From NCBI GenBank assembly GCA_037693485.1, contig CM075346.1:128762001-128826000 (forward strand): a DNA stretch of 64,000 nucleotides. The letters run 5' to 3'. The notes below the pieces were generated by a model that did no database searches, was not told where the DNA came from, and saw nothing but the letters and a program-made list of their open reading frames with translations. Shown here in pieces: positions 9,434-20,060 of this stretch (positions are counted from its first letter, which is position 1; each line of letters opens with the position of its first letter). Source of the DNA: Kitagawia praeruptora. Taxonomy: Eukaryota; Streptophyta; Magnoliopsida; Apiales; Apiaceae. The position numbers were made by a program, and so were the translations under genes.

Positions 9434-11950
9434 ATGAGTTCGAATACACCAAAGACTACAGGAACGGTGAAGGTCCCTAAGTTTGATAAAGAAAACTTCA
9501 ACCTCTGGAAGATAAAGATGATGTTGTTCATCAAAGCCTCTCATCCCTTGTATCCTGAGATTCTCAAGAATGGTCCTTTTGTTCCACAATAAGAGATACC
9601 AGAGAAGACTGTTGGAACCATAACAATCCCTAGAGCTTATGAGGCCAAGGATCCATCAAAGTGGACAGAGTCAGAAAGGGAGAAGGTTGCTCTTGACAGC
9701 CACCTCATGTTGCTCATCATTGATTCCATGGATATGTCAATGTTTGCAAACATTGCATCATGCACGTCTGCTAAAGAGATGTGGGATCACATTGAGGTGT
9801 TGTGTGAAGGGACTGATGAGGTTAAAGAAAACAGGAAACAGATACTGGTCACACAGTATGAAGCTTTCATGGCACAGCTCAAGGAAAGCATCACTGAGAT
9901 GTTTGAAAGGTTTCACAAGCTAGTTACTGAGTTGCAGATGAATGGAAAGGTTTACAGCACCAAGGAGTTAAATATGAAATTTCTGTTGTCTTCACCAAAT
10001 CATCTGGAGCAAAGAGTCATTTCCCTAAGAGAGAGAGATTTGAACAAAGTCACCTATGATGTACTCTATGGAGTCCTAAAGACTCATGAACTTGAGTTGC
10101 TTCAGAAGAGGGCTATCCAAGCAAACCAAGGTAGGATGATAAACACATCATGTGCCTTGATTGTCAACAAATCCATCCTGGACCTAGAAGCATCTACAAG
10201 CCAACTAAGGATAGAGGAGGTGGCAGATGATGAAGAAACTGAAGTTGGGGTGAGTGAACCTGTTGAGGAAAAGGAGGAAGAAGAAGAGGAGTTTTACACT
10301 CTGGAAGAACTTGATGGGATGGAAAATACTTCATATGCTTTCATGGCCAGAAAATTTCCAAACATCAGATTTAAAAGAAATCAACCCTTCAAACCCAAAA
10401 CTCAAAACCATTCAGCCAACAAGAACAAGGCACCTGTGAAACCAAACAGAAATAAGTTCAAAACCGGTTATGTGGATAGGTCATCTGTAAGGTGTTATAG
10501 ATGCAATGACCTAGGGCATTTTGCCAGTGAATGCAAGAAGCCTAAAAAGAAGGATAGAGATTATCTTGAGCTAGAAGCTAAGTATGAGGCCCTTCTGAAA
10601 AAGCAGACACATGGTAAGGCCTACATAGCTGAAGGGAAGTGTTGGGATGATTCTGAGAGTGATGAAGAGGAACAAGAATTCTGCAATTATGCCTTGATGG
10701 CCAACTCCAAGGATGACTCATCTTCATCTGATTCTCAGGTACCATCTCTCACTACTATAGACATGTCTGTTTCTGAATACAAATCCATGATTGAACAATT
10801 ATCTGTTGAAATGTTTAATATTCATACTAGTATGACTGCTGCTAATGAGGAGATTGCTAAACTGTCTACTAGAAATGAAGTATTAACCAAAAAGAATGAG
10901 GAACTTGAGCTAACTGCTATGCAAGTAGAAAACCTTAAGAAAGAAGTTGAATATTTGGAGAACAAGGTTCTATGTGCTAGTCAAGTAGAGAAGGCTCTTA
11001 GGGATGAATTAGCTGAGAATGAATTCAAACTTAAAACTTTCAAGAAATCATCTGGTTTAGTGCAATCCTACTGTGAGAAAATTGAAGCTAAACCTAAAGC
11101 AGCTATTGGACTTGACTATGACTCTCTCAAACAAAGGAAAGGCTATGCTGTCATCGAAGAGGACACAACTGTTCATGAGAAAGTGCCTCACATTTTGAGA
11201 AAAACTGAAAATCCAATTTTTAAGGAATCAACATTTGAAATTGATGAGGATGCCTTACTCATCAAGCAAATGTTGAATGATGAGGATGAGGCACAATCTA
11301 GTGAACAGCAAGCATCCTCTAAGGGTGAGAGTGCCAAGTCAAAGACCAAGAAGCCAGTAGTTGATAGGCCAAGACCTAAGAAGTTTGTTAAGTTTGTTAA
11401 GTTTGTATCAGCTGGGAAGAGTGAATCAGAAAAGGAAGTGACTAAAAAGAAACAGAACAGAAATGGCAAGTTAGGGATTAACAAGGATAACAACTATGCT
11501 TATATGCCTAATGCCCCTAGGAAAACTTGTCAGAACTGTTTCAGTACCAATCATCTAACTCATGCATGCAAGAAACCTGTTGGTAGTGTGTCTAAACCTT
11601 TCTATGATTGTTCTGTGCCTCTAAGACATAGAGATGCACCCTTCTGTGATAAATTTGACTGTATGCCATGCAATATGAATGTTATGACTAGTTGTTTTAA
11701 TTTAAGAAGACAGTTCATTGATGGTTGTATCAGTCACAATTCTCACACACACTACACAAGGTCAAAGTCTTCAAGTCCTCCTAAAGCTAGGAAGGTACCT
11801 TTGTCACCTAAGTCTGAAACCTCAGGTTCTAAGACTTCCAACAGTGACAAGAAGACTGACACTAAGAAAGTTAACAAGCATGTTGTTTATGATAAAACTG
11901 TCTCTAAGTCACATGGACCCAAACTTGTTTGGGTACCAAAGGAAAAGTAA
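9434..11950 (+). pseudogene. gag of the large Copia element, with one in-frame stop
   Basis: Encodes the nucleocapsid polyprotein that packages element RNA in cytoplasmic particles. The ATG at 9434 opens a frame typical of Copia Gag (NFNLWKIKM near the N-terminus). At codon 53 a TAA (9590-9592) interrupts it, and the same frame then stays open from 9593 to 11950. Downstream one sees the UBN2/retrotrans_gag helical region, an acidic stretch, a CCHC knuckle CYRCNDLGHFASEC near residue 354, a coiled-coil-rich middle (about 440-560), and a second CCHC knuckle CQNCFSTNHLTHAC near residue 698. At 839 codons it is long for Copia and normal for Sireviruses. I read the stop as a point mutation in this copy; programmed readthrough cannot be excluded. 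Confidence 0.85.
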
Positions 11951-14900
11951 TACCTTTGTGTTTGCAGGGTAAAGAAAGTGAGAAGAAGGTCATGTGGATT
12001 TTGGACAGTGGATGCTCAAATCATATGACTGGTGATATGGCCCTGCTATCACAGTATGAGGAAAAGGCTGGCCCAATGGTTGCTTTTGGAGATGACAGCA
12101 TGGGTAACACATTGGGATATGGCAAGCTGAAAGTTGGAAATGTCATCATTGAAGATGTAGCACTAGTCAAGGGGCTCAAGCATAATCTGTTAAGTGTTGG
12201 TCAGTTTACTGATAGAGGATTCAAAGTGAATTTTGACAAAGATGAATGTTTGATCACCCACAAGAAGACTGGTGATTTTGCTCTATCTGGAGTAAGGAAG
12301 GGAAGCCTGTTTGTAGCCAATATGGACTCTGCAAACAAGGACAAAATTTGTTGCTTTTACTCAAAAGCATCAAATGAAGATTGTTGGCTGTGGCACAAGA
12401 AACTATCACACCTGAACTTTAAGGCCATTAATTCTCTAGTCAAAAGAGAGTTAGTGAGAGGCATGCCCACACTTGAATTCTGCCAAGAAGGAGTGTGTGA
12501 GGCTTGTCAAAAAGGAAAAATGAAGAGATCAAGCCACAAGTCAAAGACAGTGACATCTGTAACCAAGCCACTACAACTTATCCATATGGATTTGTTTGGG
12601 CCTATTAACATAATGTCACTTGGAAGAAAGAAGTATGCCCTGGTAATGGTTGATGATTTTTCAAGGTATACATGGGTAGAATTTCTGGCATCAAAAGATG
12701 AGGCTCCACAAGTAATCATTGAGCATATAAAGAAAGTTGACAAGGAAGCAAAGGCAAACGATGCAAGTGTGATTGCATTGAGGAGTGATAATGGAACAGA
12801 GTTCAGAAATGCCACACTTGAAGCATTCTGCAAAGAGAATGGCATTTCTCAGCAATTCTCAGCTCCAAGGACTCCACAACAAAATGGAGTTGTTGAGAGA
12901 AAGAATAGAACTCTAATTGAGGCTGCTAGAACAATGTTACTTGATGCAAAAATGCCCACATGTTTTTGGGCTGAGGCTGTGAGCACTGCATGCTATATTC
13001 AGAACAGAACCCTCATCAACAAAAACACTGGAAAGACTCCTTACAACTTGATGACTGGAAAGAAGCCTACACTGAAGTATATTCATACTTTTGGAAGCAA
13101 ATGCTTTGTACTTAAGGACAATTCTGAATATGTTGGAAAGTTTGATGCAAAAGCATTTGAAGGAATTTTTCTTGGCTATTCTATGGAAAGAATTGCATAC
13201 AAGGTTTATGTCATCAGTCAAAAGAAAGTTATGGAAAGCACAGATGTAACATTTGATGACAGCAAACTACCTGGACTAGAAGAAGCCAATGATGAAGACA
13301 AAGATCCATTGAAGTTTGATAATCTAGATGATTCTGATGAAGAGACTGAAACTGGAGTTGAAACTCAAGTTCAACAAACTCAAGTGAATAATGATACAAG
13401 AGAAGAATTTGTGCCAATCAATAGTGAAGAAACAAGCATCCAAGACACACCTGTGAGTAATGGCAACTTCACAGGGGGAGGAAATGAGGATGATCATGAT
13501 GAGGATGATGAAGCAACATCAAGGATGAGAAATCAGGCTGAACACTCAAGGAAATGGGATAGATCACACACTGCAGAGCAAATCATTGGAGATCCTAATG
13601 CAGGAGTAAGGACTAGGAGAGCAACTCAAAATGAGTGCCTCTATGGATGTTTTCTATCACAAGTTGAGCCTAAGAAACTTGATGATGCATTGTTGGATCC
13701 AGATTGGATTATTGCCATGCAAGAGGAGCTGAATCAATTTGAAAGGAACAAAGTATGGGAACTTGTGCCTGCACCAAAGAATAGAACCATTGTTGGAACA
13801 AAATGGGTTCTGAAGAATAAGATGGATGAAGATGGTGTAATAATAAGAAACAAAGCAAGGCTGGTTGCAAAAGGATACTCTCAACAGGAAGGCATTGATT
13901 ATGATGAGACATTTGCCCCTGTTGCTAGATTGGAAGCCATTAGAATATTCTTGGCATTTGCTGCTCATTCAAACTTTAAAGTTTATCAAATGGATGTCAA
14001 GAGTGCATTTCTAAATGGAGAGTTGGAAGAAGAGGTTTATGTGCAACAACCACCTGGCTTTGAGGATCCACATTTCCCAGAATTTGTCTACAGATTGCTT
14101 AAGGCACTGTATGGACTTAAGCAAGCTCCAAGAGCATGGTATGATACTCTATCACAATTTCTTCTTGAAAATCAATTCACTCGAGGCACATTGGACAAGA
14201 CACTGTTTTACAAGAAGCATGGTGATGATATGATCCTAGTTCAAATCTATGTGGATGATATCATTTTTGGTTCTACAAATGAGAAACTGTGTGAGAAATT
14301 CTCTAAACTCATGCAGAGCAGATATGAGATGAGTATGATGGGAGAGTTGACATTCTTTCTAGGGTTGCAAGTCAGTCAAAGGAAGGATGGTATCTTTATC
14401 AGTCAAACCAAGTACATCAAGGATTTATTGAAGAAGTTTGACTTGGAAGATTGTTCACCTGCCAAGACACCCATGGCCACTGCCACTAAATTGGATGAAG
14501 ATGCTAAAGGCAAGAGAGTAGATATCTCAGTCTACAGAGGCATGGTTGGTTCTCTACTCTACCTCACTGCAAGTAGGCCAGACATCATGTTTGCTACATG
14601 CTTGTGTGCAAGGTTTCAATCAAATCCAAAGGAATCACATTTGATTGCAATAAAAAGGATCTTTAGATATCTGAAGGGCACTCCTAACTTGGGATTATGG
14701 TACCCTAAGGACACAGGGTTCAATCTGGTTGGCTACTCTGATGCTGATTATGCTGGATGCAGAGTGGATAGGAAAAGCACCTCAGGAAGCTGCCAGTTTC
14801 TTGGACAAAGGTTAGTTTCTTGGTATAGCAAGAAGCAACAATCTGTGTCAACTTCTACAGCTGAGGCTGAATACATAGCTGCTGGAAGTTGCTGTGCTCA

Positions 14901-15201
14901 AGTGCTTTTGATTAGAAATCAACTTAGAGATTATGGACTTGTGTTGGAAAGAATTCCAATCATGTGTGACAACACAAGTGCAATCTCTATAGTTGCCAAT
15001 CCTGTCAATCATTCTAGAACAAAGCACATTGACATCGGATATCATTTCATAAGAGAACATGCAACTAATGGAACCATTGAGTTGCATTATGTCTCTACAG
15101 ATAAACAACTAGCTGATATATTCACTAAGCCATTAGATGAAGCCACCTTCACAAGGTTGGTAAGTGAGATTGGAATGCTGAATTCTTCAGATTCTGGCTA
15201 A
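11908..15201 (+). CDS. pol polyprotein of the large Copia element
   Basis: Protease, integrase, reverse transcriptase and RNase H of a Ty1/Copia element. The open frame begins after a stop at 11905 and overlaps the end of gag in the -1 frame, with no ATG before the protease, so it is probably made as a Gag-Pol fusion. Counting from the TTG at 11929: protease WILDSGCSNHMTG with catalytic D near 26; GAG-preintegrase zinc finger (HX4H, CX2C); integrase acidic residues D221, D287 (RSDNGTEF) and E323, a D-D-35-E spacing; RT with YVDD near 774; RNase H with SDADYAG near 937 and STAEAEY. No stops or frameshifts occur. It ends LNSSDSG just before the spacer. All catalytic motifs look intact, so this copy could supply enzymes in trans. 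Confidence 0.95.
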   Translation, partial: VTWTQTCLGTKGKVIPLCLQGKESEKKVMWILDSGCSNHMTGDMALLSQYEEKAGPMVAFGDDSMGNTLGYGKLKVGNVIIEDVALVKGLKHNLLSVGQFTDRGFKVNFDKDECLITHKKTGDFALSGVRKGSLFVANMDSANKDKICCFYSKASNEDCWLWHKKLSHLNFKAINSLVKRELVRGMPTLEFCQEGVCEACQKGKMKRSSHKSKTVTSVTKPLQLIHMDLFGPINIMSLGRKKYALVMVDDFSRYTWVEFLASKDEAPQVIIEHIKKVDKEAKANDASVIALRSDNGTEFRNATLEAFCKENGISQQFSAPRTPQQNGVVERKNRTLIEAARTMLLDAKMPTCFWAEAVSTACYIQNRTLINKNTGKTPYNLMTGKKPTLKYIHTFGSKCFVLKDNSEYVGKFDAKAFEGIFLGYSMERIAYKVYVISQKKVMESTDVTFDDSKLPGLEEANDEDKDPLKFDNLDDSDEETETGVETQVQQTQVNNDTREEFVPINSEETSIQDTPVSNGNFTGGGNEDDHDEDDEATSRMRNQAEHSRKWDRSHTAEQIIGDPNAGVRTRRATQNECLYGCFLSQVEPKKLDDALLDPDWIIAMQEELNQFERNKVWELVPAPKNRTIVGTKWVLKNKMDEDGVIIRNKARLVAKGYSQQEGIDYDETFAPVARLEAIRIFLAFAAHSNFKVYQMDVKSAFLNGELEEEVYVQQPPGFEDPHFPEFVYRLLKALYGLKQAPRAWYDTLSQFLLENQFTRGTLDKTLFYKKHGDDMILVQIYVDDIIFGSTNEKLCEKFSKLMQSRYEMSMMGELTFFLGLQVSQRKDGIFISQTKYIKDLLKKFDLEDCSPAKTPMATATKLDEDAKGKRVDISVYRGMVGSLLYLTASRPDIMFATCLCARFQSNPKESHLIAIKRIFRYLKGTPNLGLWYPKDTGFNLVGYSDADYAGCRVDRKSTSGSCQFLGQRLVSWYSKKQQSVSTSTAEAEYIAAGSCCAQVLLIRNQLRDYGLVLERIPIMCDNTSAISIVANPVNHSRTKHIDIGYHFIREHATNGTIELHYVSTDKQLADIFTKPLDEATFTRLVSEIGMLNSSDSG

Positions 15202-16048
15202 GTGAATACATCATCTAGATTGTTGCAGCAGTAAACACTTACTTTATCTAAATCCTCAATATTTTTGAAGTAAGTGTTGGCTGAAATATGATTTATAAAT
15301 ATTTCAAATCTGTTGCATATGTTGAAAATCATATTTTTATTAACTTAAAATTTCTATGAAATTTTGAGAAAATCACTATTTGATTTACTAGGATATCTTT
15401 CAATGAATATGTCTGGTAAATTTTTTTTCAAGATAGTGAAAATCAAATTTTTATGAGTGATGGGTATAGTTCGATAAGTCAGACTTCTCGAATGATTCAC
15501 TATTCGACATCTCTAATAAGTCTCATTAGAGTACTCTTGAGTTCTCGAATAGAGTCTTTCTGAGATATCGAATAGAGGAATTCTAGACTTCTCGAATATA
15601 GTAACTGAGTTCTCGAATGATTGAGTTCTCGAACACTATATTTGAGTTCTCGAATCATTTGAAAAGGCTGAATTCTCGCTGAATTTTAACCGATTTTGGA
15701 TTTTTATCTAAAAATTTAATTCACTCATAAAAACACATTTTATTTAATTTAGAATTATTTCTAAGTTAGATAACTGCCAGCTGTGAGTTTCTATCTGCTT
15801 GAGTTATCGATTAAGCCATTCTTGACTTCTCGAATAGTTGTTTTCTACTTCTCGAGTGCCTGACTTGTCGATACAAAACAGTCTGCTAATCGACAATTCA
15901 AGTACTTCATACTTATACAATCTCACATCTATTCGATTCATTTCATTCGATTTCTCAAGCATCTACACTCTCTAAACCCCTGAAACCCTAGCTACGAAAA
16001 GCCAAATTTCTTCTTCAACCTTCAATTTCTTTTCTCTCTTCTACACAA
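15202..16048 (+). promoter_or_regulatory. Spacer between pol and the extra ORF, with inverted TTCGA words
   Basis: No ORF. From 15466 to 15960 it holds 8 TCGAA and 4 TTCGA words, mostly as (A/G)(C/G)TTCTCGAAT, the reverse complement of the words in the LTR. It therefore repeats the LTR vocabulary on the opposite strand. It ends in a pyrimidine-rich leader (TTTCTTTTCTCTCTTC) just before the ATG of the extra ORF. An internal promoter or splice region for a subgenomic RNA is possible; this is inference. Confidence 0.4.
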
Positions 16049-19000
16049 ATGGCAACAGTAAAGTTCAACACCAACTTCATCGCTCTCACTAGTGATGTTG
16101 AAGCACCCAATGCAAATTTCAAGTGCTTTGTGAAATGGATGGCTGAGTCATATATCAAGGATGCACTCTCTGCCAACCCAACTCTGTATCTCGATATTCT
16201 GGAACAATTCTGGAGTACTGCTATTGTGGAGGTTGTAGCCCTGGAAAACGCAATCACTTCCTATGTCATCTACTGCAAGGTTCAAGATAAGGAAATCATT
16301 ATCACTACTGCAGACATGAACCAAGCACTAGGACTACAACAAGAGTCATTTGACAGAATGGCCACTAACGTAGAGTTGGAGGAATTCTTTGAGTTCATAA
16401 ACTACTCAGATGGGATTAACCTTGGAAAGCTAAACAGAAAGAATCTGAGAAAGGAGTGGAGCTATGTGTTTGCAACTCTTCTCCAAGTCTTCACTGCCAG
16501 GAAATCAAGCTTTGATCAAATCAGTGCACCTGTGCAGCAAATTGGATATGCTTTGGCCTATGGAAAGAAGATAGATGTTGGCCAAATCATACTTCAAGAA
16601 TTATATGGGAGACTTGGTAAGAACACAACCAAGAGAGGTACTGATATTTTCTTCCCTCGCTTTATTCAATCTGTACTTAATTATAAAAATGCTTCATTGA
16701 TTGAATTGCCTGGGATTGATAAAAATAAAATAGGCTATCCTAAGTCCATGACCAAACTCATTTTTGGTAACTTGGAAACTAGGAATGATGTGGATGTAAG
16801 ACTGAACATAACTCCCCATATGGAGAGTTTGTTTAGGACTTACCCCCACAACATGCCAACATTTGATGCAAAATCTAAGTTAGCACAGCCCAAGCAAGTA
16901 GAACAAAATGCTAACCCAGGGCCTGCTAACCAACCCTCTCAACCAAACACTCTACCTCTTACTGAGCCAACTGCATCATCCTCTCAAAAGGGTGATGTTA
17001 GTAAAAAGAAGAGAAAGGAAGTAATGTCTGCACCTTTAAATATCTTGTCTGAAGCAGCATTAGCTGTTGAATTAGGTCTAGGAAGTGAGGAATCTGAGTT
17101 ACCCTTACACAGAACAAAGAAGAAGAAAACTAAGACCACCTCTTCAGTCACACAAATGGCTGAAGTTGTAAAATCAGGGGCACACAGCTCACTAGGTGTA
17201 TCCTCTCAACAGGGTGCACCTATAGAATCAAGCATTCTCCCCAATGCACCCTCTTGTATAGAGTCAGCACATGGGAGTGATAAGGCTGGCACAACACTGA
17301 GTGGAGAGCACATCACTTTTGAAACTCCCTCTATCTTTCAGGGGGAGTTGCCAAAATCTACTCTAAACCACACTTCTCTTCCAGAATCTAACTCTGAAAT
17401 TTCTTTGGAACCTGCAACTCAGACAACTGAGATGCAAGGTATTGATCATCAAGAATCCTTTTCGCTTGATGAGCCAATAATTTCAAGTGACTTAGTGCAT
17501 GACACTTTGTTCACCACTCAGAACCCACATTTAGATGGTGAGGGAATGCATGCTGAGGCATATCCTAATGACACCATCACAAACACAGAGGTTCCCCTAG
17601 TTTTTACTAGAGACTCTGTGCCTGTGTCAACTGCTGGTGTAATTCATCCCACTTCTGTGGTGACACCAGTAGTAGAGTCAATCCATCCGGTTACAGAAGT
17701 TGCATCTGTAACTGAGGAGACTAGCTTGCCTAGCTCTAGCTCTGACTTCATGTCAACATGGCTGAAGCCTGTGCAACATGACAGTGCTTCAGGATCAGGG
17801 TCTGTTCCACAACAATTGACGGTTGAAGCACTTCAAAGCTTAATTGTGGATCAGATTCCTGAGTTCACAAAGATTGCTCAGCACCTTCTCACTGCAGACA
17901 TGCCCAATCCAGACTATGAGGCTATTCTGTTATGCCATAGGGATGATGTGGAAGTGCAGAAGTCAAAGATCATTGATGATGCTGAGAGAGATGGCAACAT
18001 AGATGCCTGGTTGCAAGGAAAATATGATATTACTCTCGATGAAGCACTTCAGTATCTCAGGGAGGAATACATCACTTCACTGGGCTCCAATGCAAAATCC
18101 CTGTCACCTGGTGAAGTGTATAAAGCTGTAAATGACTCCTACAAGGGTTTCCTCAAGGCTGCACACTATCTTGGCAAGGGAGTCAAAACTGAAGTCAACA
18201 GGGTGTGTGATAAGACAGCCACTTCAGTAGCAGAAGTCAAGAGGGCCTTTGATGCTAAATTTCCTCAATTGGACAGTGTGTTCAAGGACATCAAACACTG
18301 CAACTCTACCTGCACTCAGGTGGACAATGGGCTGGCTGTGCTAAAAGATGCTGTCACAGGTCTGGGGCATCAATTTCAGAATCTATCTGACCAGACTACA
18401 GATGCCAATGCCATGCTGAGGATAATGTTCAAAAATCTTTATGGAGATAGACTAGTGACTGATGTCCCTGTGCATGAATTGTCTAAATATGAAGTGAAGA
18501 GGCTGCAGGATCAATCTTTATCTGGCTTCAAGGCCAATGAGTTATTCACTAAGGTCAACACTCTTGAGCAGGAGGTAGCTACTCTCACCAAGACCAATGC
18601 TCATCTCACAGAAAAGGTTGCATTGCTAAATGATCAGTTGGACACTCAAGCATCCACCACAGCTGATGTCCTTCTGCATCAACAATCCATGTTAGCAGCA
18701 ATGATGAGGCATATGGGTCTCCCTCTACCTGATGAATCTTCACTCCCAAAGGATATTTCTACAGCCTCTGTGCCTGACAACAAGCCTAAGGGGGAGAAGA
18801 AGGCTAGGAACTCAAATTCAAAGGGGGAGACAAAGGGAGAGAAAGGCATAATAATCAAAGAAGGTGGTCAACAAAGGGCTTCTAAGTCTCTAGCAAATGT
18901 GCCTGGCAAGGGAAAAGCCAAAGTAGATGAGCCTCCATCTATCTTGCCAGTTGTCACCTTACCAACTGTGCACATCACTACTCCTGGAGGACAAAAGCAA

Positions 19001-19795
19001 TCCATAACTACCACAGTGGTTGCAGGGAGTATGCCATCTGACAAACCTCCAATCTCTATATCTGAGAGTGCCAAGCCTGTAGAAGTCAAAGTTGTTACTG
19101 AGGCCAAGCTACAAGAAGTTGCTAACTCCAATGACTATCATGATAAAGCCTTCTTGGAGTTTCTGAAAGCCATAAGGGAACAGGTTGGTGACACTCAGTT
19201 TTATCTGAGGGAGGTGAAGAAGCAGATAGACTACATCACTGTCATCCCCAAGAAAGTCAACAATATATGGGTCAAGGAGATAGTGATGGTTTCCAAACTA
19301 AAGATATGGCATCTAACATACCAGACTCTACAAGACCTAAAGCACTCAGAGATAGATGCCATACTTGAGATCATTGAGAAGAAAAATGAGAACAGCAAGA
19401 GTCTGTTTGATGATTTGAGGAATGGTCAACCTACAAGGCTACCAGAAGTGATCAAGAAGCCATGGACAATTATTTATCAGTCTGGTACCAGAATTGAAGA
19501 TATCAAGCAATTGGTCATTCCTCATGATCTCACCTCCAGAAATCACAGACTGATCATTGCTATCATTGATCAATTACAGAAGAAGGTTGGAGCCAGAAAT
19601 GCTGAAGAAATTGAGGCACTGCATATCCTCAGAACCTATATTGCAACTGGTGAAATTCCAGAGATGGCTCAACCTAGGAGAAATAAGGATGATGATTCTG
19701 AAGACAAAGGTGATGGGAGGAGAAGACATCACAGGAGAGATAAGGGTGATGAAGATAAGAAGAAAAAGGGGGACAAGGATGAAAAGAAATCATGA
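16049..19795 (+). CDS. Extra ORF of Sirevirus-like element, 1248 codons, function unknown
   Basis: ATG at 16049 (context ACAAATGGC), open to TGA at 19793. The N-terminal part (about residues 1-260) has the pattern ...LSANPTLYLDILEQFWST...IIITTADMNQALGL...FPRFIQSVLNYK. I recognise this as the family of predicted proteins found beside Copia RT sequences in composites. The middle (about 260-600) is Ser/Thr/Pro-rich and low complexity. About 600-900 is predicted helical and coiled-coil. The C-terminus is highly charged (RRRHHRRDKGDEDKKKKGDKDEKKS). I see no signal peptide and no convincing membrane segment, so the label 'envelope-like' often given to Sirevirus third ORFs is not supported here. It is intact in a recently moved copy, which suggests it is under selection. 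Confidence 0.85.
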   Translation: MATVKFNTNFIALTSDVEAPNANFKCFVKWMAESYIKDALSANPTLYLDILEQFWSTAIVEVVALENAITSYVIYCKVQDKEIIITTADMNQALGLQQESFDRMATNVELEEFFEFINYSDGINLGKLNRKNLRKEWSYVFATLLQVFTARKSSFDQISAPVQQIGYALAYGKKIDVGQIILQELYGRLGKNTTKRGTDIFFPRFIQSVLNYKNASLIELPGIDKNKIGYPKSMTKLIFGNLETRNDVDVRLNITPHMESLFRTYPHNMPTFDAKSKLAQPKQVEQNANPGPANQPSQPNTLPLTEPTASSSQKGDVSKKKRKEVMSAPLNILSEAALAVELGLGSEESELPLHRTKKKKTKTTSSVTQMAEVVKSGAHSSLGVSSQQGAPIESSILPNAPSCIESAHGSDKAGTTLSGEHITFETPSIFQGELPKSTLNHTSLPESNSEISLEPATQTTEMQGIDHQESFSLDEPIISSDLVHDTLFTTQNPHLDGEGMHAEAYPNDTITNTEVPLVFTRDSVPVSTAGVIHPTSVVTPVVESIHPVTEVASVTEETSLPSSSSDFMSTWLKPVQHDSASGSGSVPQQLTVEALQSLIVDQIPEFTKIAQHLLTADMPNPDYEAILLCHRDDVEVQKSKIIDDAERDGNIDAWLQGKYDITLDEALQYLREEYITSLGSNAKSLSPGEVYKAVNDSYKGFLKAAHYLGKGVKTEVNRVCDKTATSVAEVKRAFDAKFPQLDSVFKDIKHCNSTCTQVDNGLAVLKDAVTGLGHQFQNLSDQTTDANAMLRIMFKNLYGDRLVTDVPVHELSKYEVKRLQDQSLSGFKANELFTKVNTLEQEVATLTKTNAHLTEKVALLNDQLDTQASTTADVLLHQQSMLAAMMRHMGLPLPDESSLPKDISTASVPDNKPKGEKKARNSNSKGETKGEKGIIIKEGGQQRASKSLANVPGKGKAKVDEPPSILPVVTLPTVHITTPGGQKQSITTTVVAGSMPSDKPPISISESAKPVEVKVVTEAKLQEVANSNDYHDKAFLEFLKAIREQVGDTQFYLREVKKQIDYITVIPKKVNNIWVKEIVMVSKLKIWHLTYQTLQDLKHSEIDAILEIIEKKNENSKSLFDDLRNGQPTRLPEVIKKPWTIIYQSGTRIEDIKQLVIPHDLTSRNHRLIIAIIDQLQKKVGARNAEEIEALHILRTYIATGEIPEMAQPRRNKDDDSEDKGDGRRRHHRRDKGDEDKKKKGDKDEKKS

Positions 19796-19899
19796 GAGCA
19801 GTAGATGAGATTGCAAGAAAGGGGAAAGAAAGGAAACAGAAAGCATATGATGATCTACAAGCCAAGGCAATGGAGATGCAATCAAAAGAAAACGGCTAG
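19792..19899 (+). CDS. Small overlapping ORF (ATGA) after the extra ORF
   Basis: The TGA of the 1248-codon ORF overlaps an ATG (sequence CATGAG). That ATG opens a 35-residue frame, strongly charged and helical (AVDEIARKGKERKQKAYDD), ending at TAG 19897. It could be a true overlapping cistron, or the original C-terminus of the large ORF displaced by a one-base frameshift. The composition matches the preceding tail, which favours the frameshift reading. Confidence 0.35.
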   Translation: MRAVDEIARKGKERKQKAYDDLQAKAMEMQSKENG

Positions 19900-20048
19900 T
19901 ACCTCATCATACTGTAAGAAGTATTTATCTTGTAATTTCATTTATGTGTTCAATCAAATCACATACCTGTACTTTTAAAAGTTTTATCTTTAATGTATGT
20001 TAGGCTTGTTATCAGACATGAAATTGTGACTAAGGGTCTCACTCACAA

Positions 20049-20060
20049 TTTGGGGGAGAT
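20049..20060 (+). other. Polypurine tract
   Basis: TTTGGGGGAGAT lies immediately before the 3' LTR. It is the plus-strand primer site, with the GGGGGAGATTG form typical of Sireviruses. Confidence 0.9.

Noticed and set aside
15466..15960. A third LTR or solo-LTR piece between pol and the extra ORF
   Set aside because: It shares only the short TTCGA-type words, in opposite orientation. The LTR ends and other LTR sequence are absent.
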